DNA of 10,888 bases, taken from positions 1-10,888 of the forward strand of contig JAOTXR010000034.1 of NCBI GenBank assembly GCA_029862285.1, in the 5' to 3' direction. The first letter of the stretch is position 1; every line of letters starts with the position of its first letter. A model generated the notes under the pieces. That model saw nothing but the letters and a program-made list of their open reading frames with translations. It made no database searches and had not been told where the DNA came from. Below are positions 7,099 to 10,888 of the stretch, in pieces. Source of the stretch: Gammaproteobacteria bacterium (lineage in GTDB: Bacteria > Pseudomonadota > Gammaproteobacteria > Steroidobacterales > JABDKV01). The position numbers and the translations under genes are program-made.

Positions 7099-7470
7099 AT
7101 GTTCGAATTGACCGGGCTGGTCTGTTGGCGATGTGGCAGTTCTCTCGCGGAGCTGACTCTGCCACTGCGGCGGCTGGAAGAATGCCGTTCCTGCACTGCG
7201 GAATTACATGTGTGCAAGTTGTGCGAGTACTACGACACATCAGTTGCGAAGTCTTGTCGTGAGCCTGTCGCTGACGAGGTGCGCGACAAGGAAAAGGCCA
7301 ATTTTTGTGACTACTATCGACCGAGACCAGGCGCGTATTCGCCGCAATCAAGAGAGCAGACCGAGGCCCAGCCCCGGTTGAGTGATTTGTTTGGTGACGA
7401 TGCGGGTGGAGATTCCGACGGTGATCCGATGAAAAAGCTCGATGAATTGTTCAAGAAATCCGATGATTGA
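7099..7470 (+). CDS. Conserved small eight-cysteine protein, probable zinc-binding, function unknown
   Basis: A 123-aa protein with two cysteine sets. Cys9-X2-Cys12 and Cys29-X2-Cys32 form a zinc-ribbon-like pair of knuckles. Cys39-X2-Cys42, Cys53 and Cys70 sit in the segment HVCKLCEYYD ... SCREPVADEVRDKEKANFCDYY. I recognise that block as highly conserved in many proteobacterial hypothetical proteins, but I know no assigned function. Two structural zinc ions are the simplest reading. The C-terminal 50 residues are acidic and probably disordered, ending in a charged helix, MKKLDELFKKSDD. The start is ATG 7099, with AAAGG three bases before the spacer. The gene is divergent from the phosphodiesterase with only 73 bases between start codons, so the two promoters must be packed together. 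Confidence 0.85.
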   Translation: MFELTGLVCWRCGSSLAELTLPLRRLEECRSCTAELHVCKLCEYYDTSVAKSCREPVADEVRDKEKANFCDYYRPRPGAYSPQSREQTEAQPRLSDLFGDDAGGDSDGDPMKKLDELFKKSDD

Positions 7471-7607
7471 TATCAGCTATCGCTTGCACCATGTATCGGT
7501 GACGGTTAGGATAATACCCGTTGGCTTAGCTTCAGATTTTCCCGGCGATTCTGGTTGTATTCTTTCCCGTATCTCAGAGTGAAAAACCGACGCGAGTCGA
7601 TCGGTGC

Positions 7608-7636
7608 ATGGCTGTTTTGTATTCGAAGACAGCCAT
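7608..7636 (+). promoter_or_regulatory. Leader hairpin upstream of the RRM gene
   Basis: ATGGCTGT (7608-7615) pairs with ACAGCCAT (7629-7636). Three more pairs inside (one G-T) give an 11-pair stem and a seven-base loop. It ends 34 bases before the RRM start codon and is followed by a T-rich but broken run, so it is not a standard terminator. Its position in the leader fits post-transcriptional control of the RNA-binding protein gene. The 200-base gap from 7471 holds no gene; GATAAT at 7510-7515, with TTGCAC 20 bases upstream, is a weak promoter candidate. Confidence 0.5.
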
Positions 7637-7670
7637 CCCGAAGTTCTTTTGGTTTTAGAGAGTGGAGACG

Positions 7671-7940
7671 ATGAGCAAGATTTATGCGGGCAATCTGCCC
7701 TTCTCAGTCGACGAAGACAAACTGCGCGAAATGTTCACACCCTTCGGTGCGGTTGAGGATGTGACTGTTATTCGCGATCGTGATACCGGCCGTTCACGCG
7801 GTTTTGGTTTTGTGCAAATGCCAGATACAGAAGCACAAAGCGCTATCGAAAGTCTGAATGGACAGGCAGTTGATGGCCGCACTCTGAGAATCAGCGAGGC
7901 ACGTCCTCGCGAGCAGCGTCCGCGGCAACAGCGCTGGTAA
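7671..7940 (+). CDS. Single-RRM RNA-binding protein
   Basis: An 89-aa protein made of one RNA recognition motif that binds single-stranded RNA in the cytoplasm. RNP2 is IYAGNL (residues 4-9) and RNP1 is RGFGFVQM (43-50), with aromatic Tyr5, Phe45 and Phe47 in the RNA-stacking positions. The short tail, ARPREQRPRQQRW, is basic. Bacterial proteins of this type resemble the cyanobacterial Rbp family and are often cold- or stress-induced. ATG 7671 is preferred over GTG 7662 because GGAG 7664-7667 lies just upstream and homologues typically begin MSKIYxGNL. The long hairpin-containing leader upstream and the intrinsic terminator downstream indicate a single-gene transcript. Confidence 0.95.
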   Translation: MSKIYAGNLPFSVDEDKLREMFTPFGAVEDVTVIRDRDTGRSRGFGFVQMPDTEAQSAIESLNGQAVDGRTLRISEARPREQRPRQQRW

Positions 7941-7951
7941 GAACCGAGACC

Positions 7952-7984
7952 AGGGGTTGTCGCATCAGTGGCAACCCCTTTTTT
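7952..7984 (+). terminator. Intrinsic terminator of the RRM gene
   Basis: AGGGGTTG (7952-7959) pairs with CAACCCCT (7972-7979) around a 12-base loop that can close further. It is followed by six T (7979-7984). It lies 11 bases after the RRM stop codon, a classic rho-independent terminator. Confidence 0.9.
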
Positions 7985-8000
7985 GCAGAGTGTTTTTCCT

Positions 8001-8027
8001 GGGCTCCGGGCGTCCGCCCGCAGGCCC
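8001..8027. other. GC-rich inverted repeat between convergent genes
   Basis: CGGGCG (8007-8012) and CGCCCG (8015-8020) form a tight dyad. Outer GGGC (8001-8004) and GCCC (8024-8027) can pair around it. It lies downstream of the minus-strand anti-sigma gene. No T-run follows it in the minus direction, so it may only slow polymerase or assist termination. Confidence 0.35.
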
Positions 8028-8050
8028 TGTAGCCTCAAATGGCCTTGAGA

Positions 8051-8890
8051 TCAGCGTAGTTCAAGCACCCATCGATCGCCGGCATCAATCAACAGGCGGG
8101 CCGGACCTGGTGATAACTCGAATGCGACAATACCGGAATTTCGCGTTGCCGTCTGCCGGCCAACACCTTTTTCCGGCTCAAAAGTGATGCTGATGCCATT
8201 CGCCGGACGGAAGTTCTGTTCGTCAAATACGAATAACTCGAGCTTATTACCCGGAACGATCCGCAGACGCAATGTGTTCCGACCAGCGTGCAGATCAACT
8301 TCGCGTTTTGCTACCGGAGCGGGGAAGCTCCCGGAATTATTGATCGTCGGGTTATCCTGAGCCGCAGTAATGCTCGCGACGTTTTCCGGTGTTGCCGGAT
8401 GATAATGGAAAGCCGGTAGTTCTGAGTTCCAGTCAATAATCATCGTGCCCAGCGATGCGATTCGCAGCGACTGTTTTGACTGGCCGGTTGAGAAACGTGC
8501 CGCGATACGTGACACGAGGTGCGTCTGTGGTGTTGCTGCGCGCAGACCGGCGTGCAGACCGATTCTCAATTCGATCAATTCCAGCAACACGTTGTCGTCA
8601 GCAAGCAGGCGACGATCGACTGCGGCCATTTGATCGGCAGGCAACGACTGATCGTGATATCCGGCTATTGTGGCTGCATCGAGCGGAACGGTTGTTCCCA
8701 CACCTTCTTCCCGGTTGCCGACAAGCAACGCACGCAGCAGGCGGGCGTCGCTGGCCCGGGTCCGGCACAGTTCGCAAGTTTTCAGGTGATACAGTTGTTC
8801 CGATTCAACCTCGCGGCCGTCCACATAAGAGGCAAGTACCTCGGGATCGAGATGCACCAGTGGCATTTCCGGAGCCAGTGCATGCCTCAT
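8051..8890 (-). CDS. Soluble zinc-finger anti-sigma factor candidate
   Basis: A 279-aa protein whose start ATG overlaps the stop of the sigma-factor gene (ATGA), indicating coupled translation and a shared role. Residues 14-50 resemble a zinc-binding anti-sigma domain: DPEVLASYVDG, then His35-X3-Cys39-X2-Cys42 in HLKTCELCR. A second stretch at about 71-112, DAATIAGYHDQSLPADQMAAVDRR split by no cysteines, looks like a degenerate copy of the same helical fold. The C-terminal half (about 185-279) is rich in short alternating beta segments with acidic and glycine turns, an immunoglobulin-like or beta-sandwich look; I do not recognise its family. No transmembrane helix is visible, unlike typical membrane anti-sigmas, so any signal would be sensed in the cytoplasm. 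The anti-sigma role rests on the finger motif and the coupling. Confidence 0.7.
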   Translation of the reverse strand: MRHALAPEMPLVHLDPEVLASYVDGREVESEQLYHLKTCELCRTRASDARLLRALLVGNREEGVGTTVPLDAATIAGYHDQSLPADQMAAVDRRLLADDNVLLELIELRIGLHAGLRAATPQTHLVSRIAARFSTGQSKQSLRIASLGTMIIDWNSELPAFHYHPATPENVASITAAQDNPTINNSGSFPAPVAKREVDLHAGRNTLRLRIVPGNKLELFVFDEQNFRPANGISITFEPEKGVGRQTATRNSGIVAFELSPGPARLLIDAGDRWVLELR

Positions 8891-9417
8891 TGTACGAAGT
8901 CTCTGAACAGCGCAGGGAAGGTCATCGATACCTGATCGCGCAGGCGTTTTTCGGCACGATGCAACATGACCCCCACCGCACTGGGCTTCATGCTGAGACG
9001 CATGCCGATTTCGCGGAATCCCAGACCATCGAAGCGTCGTAGCTGGATGATGCGGCGATCCTGCTCAGACACGGTATGCAATGCCGAACGCAACGATTCG
9101 CGCAGTGGTTTTAGCAGTTCCTCCGACAACTTCTGGTCGGTCTCACCGCTGCGACTGCGGTTTTCGAGAACCATCTTCATCGCAACCGCAGCCAGATAGC
9201 TGCGTAAGATAGATTTGCCATCCCACATGCGCAGGATTTGATAGTCGTTCCTGGCCAACAGATCGAAGAATTCCTCGAAGCGGCTTTCGACACAGTCCGG
9301 GTCGTCAGTTTCCCGGGTGAAGATCGTGTAAATCAGACCGGCGTATTCGTGTACGATCGCTTCTGCCGCAGCTCGGTCGTATCGCAGGATCCGGTTGACC
9401 AGCTCTCTGTCGTCCAA
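8887..9417 (-). CDS. Sigma-70 family (ECF-like) RNA polymerase sigma factor
   Basis: A 176-aa two-domain sigma factor that would direct RNA polymerase to a small regulon. The N-terminal part (about 1-90) has the region-2 pattern LVNRILRYDRAAAEAIVHEY and continues to ILRSYLAAVAMKMVLENRSR. Region 4 (about 113-165) is clearer: VSEQDRRIIQLRRFDGLGF, then REIGMRLSMKPSAVGVMLHR, the helix-turn-helix that reads the -35 element. Length fits ECF sigmas. The only usable start is TTG 9417; no in-frame ATG or GTG lies between it and the upstream stop, and a GAGAAAG sequence sits just before it. It leads a two-gene unit with the zinc-finger protein. Self-activation is common for such pairs, but I found no defined ECF promoter in the 190 bases upstream. 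Confidence 0.85.
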   Translation of the reverse strand: MDDRELVNRILRYDRAAAEAIVHEYAGLIYTIFTRETDDPDCVESRFEEFFDLLARNDYQILRMWDGKSILRSYLAAVAMKMVLENRSRSGETDQKLSEELLKPLRESLRSALHTVSEQDRRIIQLRRFDGLGFREIGMRLSMKPSAVGVMLHRAEKRLRDQVSMTFPALFRDFVQ

Positions 9418-9607
9418 GGGCTTTCTCGACTCTATTTAACTTTAATCTGTGATTCTAGGGATATCGGTCGGGTAATGACTTGAACCAGTACTCGAAACCG
9501 CAATCATTGACGATGTGCGTTTGGCTACGAGTTAACAGAATCCGGAATTGGGCCAGCAATACGCGGCTGTCGGCGCTATCGGCAATCGGGGATTGTGATA
9601 GTCCCCT

Positions 9608-10576
9608 TCAGGCGGTCTGAACGGCGGCCAGCTGTTCCTTGAGGTTGAGTACATGCTCTTCCCAGTAGCGGTTCTCCGCCAGCCACGGGAATGCCAGAGG
9701 AAAAGCCGGATCGCTCCAACGCCGTGCAACCCAGGCGGTGTAATGAATCATGCGCAACGCGCGTAATGGTTCGATCAGCCGAAATTCGCGTGGGTCGAAT
9801 TCGTAAAAGGCGGTGTAACCTTCGAGTATGTCATCGAGCTGGGTTCGCATGTCCAGTTCATCGCCGGATATCAGCATCCACAAATCCTGCACTGCCGGAC
9901 CACTAACACAATCGTCCAGGTCGACAAAATGCGGTCCTTTTTCAGTCCACAGCGTGTTACCCAGATGACAATCTCCATGAATGCGCAAGCTATGGTAGTC
10001 ACCGACCTCAGCAAATACGCGCTCCACTTCTGCCAGCAGATGTCCGGAGTCTGCCGAATAACTCTCGTGGATATGCATTGGTATCCAGTCACTGGCCAAC
10101 AGGTAGTCGCGCGACTGCGTTCCGAGACGATCGATGTCGATAGTCGCACGATGCTCGAAGCTAGCACTCGCACCAACGGCATGCATACGCCCGAGACACC
10201 GACCCATCATTGCGCGTTCGTCGGACGAACCCAATTCCGGCCAGTGGCCACCCTGACGCGGAAAGACGGCGAAGCGAAATCCGCCATGCAAATTCAGTGT
10301 TCGATCGCGACAAAGCAGCGGTGCCACGACGGGAATGTCATGCTCTTTGAGCGAGATAGAGAATTCGTGTTCTTCGAGAATCGCAGCATCAGACCACCGC
10401 CCCGGCCGGTAGAATTTTGCGACTACCCAGCTGCCGTCTTCCAGCCCGGCCTGGTACACGCGGTTTTCATAGCTGTTCAGTGCCAGACTGCGCCCGTCGC
10501 AACGAAAGCCGGCATACTCGATGGCATCCAGCACCGTATCGGGCGTCAATTCAGCAAATGGCGCTTCTGCAGTCAC
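9608..10576 (-). CDS. srkA: Stress response kinase A (SrkA/YihE family Ser/Thr protein kinase)
   Basis: A 322-aa cytoplasmic kinase of the YihE/RdoA (SrkA) family, which in Escherichia coli phosphorylates serine/threonine and protects against stress-induced death. Family marks in order: LALNSYENRVYQ (31-42), the nucleotide-site Lys54 in VVAKFYRPGRW, then the catalytic loop IHGDCHLGN with Asp202 and Asn207, and the metal-binding Asp219 in FVDLDD. SGPAVQDLWML follows, as in known SrkA proteins. The full length and spacing match the family (about 328 aa). The start is GTG 10576; no upstream in-frame ATG exists. It is divergent from the alpha/beta hydrolase gene with 74 bases between, so control regions are shared or adjacent. 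After its stop there is a weak hairpin (GGGGA 9588-9592 with TCCCC 9602-9606) lacking a T-run. Confidence 0.93.
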   Translation of the reverse strand: MTAEAPFAELTPDTVLDAIEYAGFRCDGRSLALNSYENRVYQAGLEDGSWVVAKFYRPGRWSDAAILEEHEFSISLKEHDIPVVAPLLCRDRTLNLHGGFRFAVFPRQGGHWPELGSSDERAMMGRCLGRMHAVGASASFEHRATIDIDRLGTQSRDYLLASDWIPMHIHESYSADSGHLLAEVERVFAEVGDYHSLRIHGDCHLGNTLWTEKGPHFVDLDDCVSGPAVQDLWMLISGDELDMRTQLDDILEGYTAFYEFDPREFRLIEPLRALRMIHYTAWVARRWSDPAFPLAFPWLAENRYWEEHVLNLKEQLAAVQTA

Positions 10577-10650
10577 CTGGCAGTCCCGAGTAACGGATAA
10601 AAAATAATCACGCCTGGATGGTACGCTGTGGATTACCGAGGAGTCGATTC

Positions 10651-10888
10651 ATGCCGTCACCGCTCAAAGTCCAGTTCATTCACGGTCTCGAAGGTAGCCC
10701 TTACGGGATCAAGTCACAGCAGCTCAAGCAGGAATTCGATGCGTTGACACCAGAAATGGATACCAGTGACTTTGAGGCCTGTATTCGGCTGCAATCTGAT
10801 GCCATCGTCAGTTTTGCCCCCGATCTGCTTGTTGGGTCGTCGTTTGGTGGCGCAGTGGCGTTGGCATTGCTGCAACAGGGGTTGTGGG
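10651..10888 (+). CDS. Alpha/beta hydrolase, YqiA/esterase-like (N-terminal part, 3' end outside window)
   Basis: The first 79 codons of an alpha/beta hydrolase; the frame runs off the right edge. The start ATG 10651 has a strong ribosome site, GAGGAG 10638-10643, seven bases upstream. The opening strand leads to FIHGLEGSPYG, where His11-Gly12 marks the oxyanion-hole region. The nucleophile elbow is Gly62-Ser63-Ser64-Phe65-Gly66, with Ser64 the likely catalytic serine. TPEMDTSDFEACI between them matches small cytoplasmic hydrolases related to YqiA-type esterases. Asp and His of the triad would lie beyond the window. The substrate is unknown. It is divergent from srkA. Confidence 0.88.
   Translation, partial: MPSPLKVQFIHGLEGSPYGIKSQQLKQEFDALTPEMDTSDFEACIRLQSDAIVSFAPDLLVGSSFGGAVALALLQQGLW

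Noticed and set aside
7026..7217. N-terminal extension of the phosphodiesterase frame up to 7217
   Set aside because: It would overlap the start of the divergent eight-cysteine gene, and the extra residues look non-coding.
6591..7262. Plus-strand open frame opposite the phosphodiesterase and into the zinc-protein gene
   Set aside because: It overlaps two supported genes in other frames and has shadow-like composition.
9588..9606. Hairpin GGGGA/TCCCC after srkA as an intrinsic terminator
   Set aside because: The stem is five pairs with no T-run in the direction of transcription.
9929..10600. 223-codon plus-strand open frame opposite srkA
   Set aside because: srkA is intact with all kinase motifs on the other strand; this frame has no ribosome site or family motif.

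Overview
The window looks like chromosomal DNA of a free-living gammaproteobacterium with moderately high GC. The support is a SrkA/YihE-type kinase, an S46 dipeptidyl-peptidase with a signal peptide, a CorC/HlyC-type membrane protein, an ATGA-coupled sigma-70-type factor with a zinc-finger anti-sigma candidate, and short palindromes resembling gammaproteobacterial REP-like repeats. The taxonomic placement is an inference from gene content; no rRNA or tRNA gene was seen.

Layout, left to right. 1-542 is the 3' end of a cyanophycin-synthetase-like Mur ligase. 652-2715 is a secreted S46 serine dipeptidyl-peptidase. 2716-3513 is a small module: an Fe(II)/2-oxoglutarate hydroxylase of the aspartyl/asparaginyl beta-hydroxylase family, bracketed by two related inverted repeats with the core AAAAGGTGTCAG. 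Next to it, on the minus strand, is what looks like the C-terminal remnant of a TolB/PD40 beta-propeller protein (3516-3878). 4028-5263 encodes a CNNM/CorC-type transporter-like protein. Convergent to it, a minus-strand pair encodes a type I phosphodiesterase/alkaline-phosphatase-superfamily enzyme (5823-7025) followed by a DUF6265-type lipoprotein (5335-5796).

Divergent from that pair, 7099-7470 encodes a small eight-cysteine protein, probably zinc-binding. 7671-7940 encodes a single-RRM RNA-binding protein with a long leader containing a strong hairpin and a clear intrinsic terminator. Convergent to it, 9417 down to 8051 on the minus strand encodes a sigma-70-like factor and a soluble zinc-finger anti-sigma candidate, overlapping by ATGA. 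The right end holds srkA on the minus strand (10576-9608) and, divergent from it, the start of an alpha/beta hydrolase (10651 to the window edge).

Most of the window is ordinary core or housekeeping sequence. The parts most worth a second look are the repeat-bracketed hydroxylase and the membrane-free anti-sigma protein. The hairpin leader of the RRM gene and the uncharacterised eight-cysteine protein come next.
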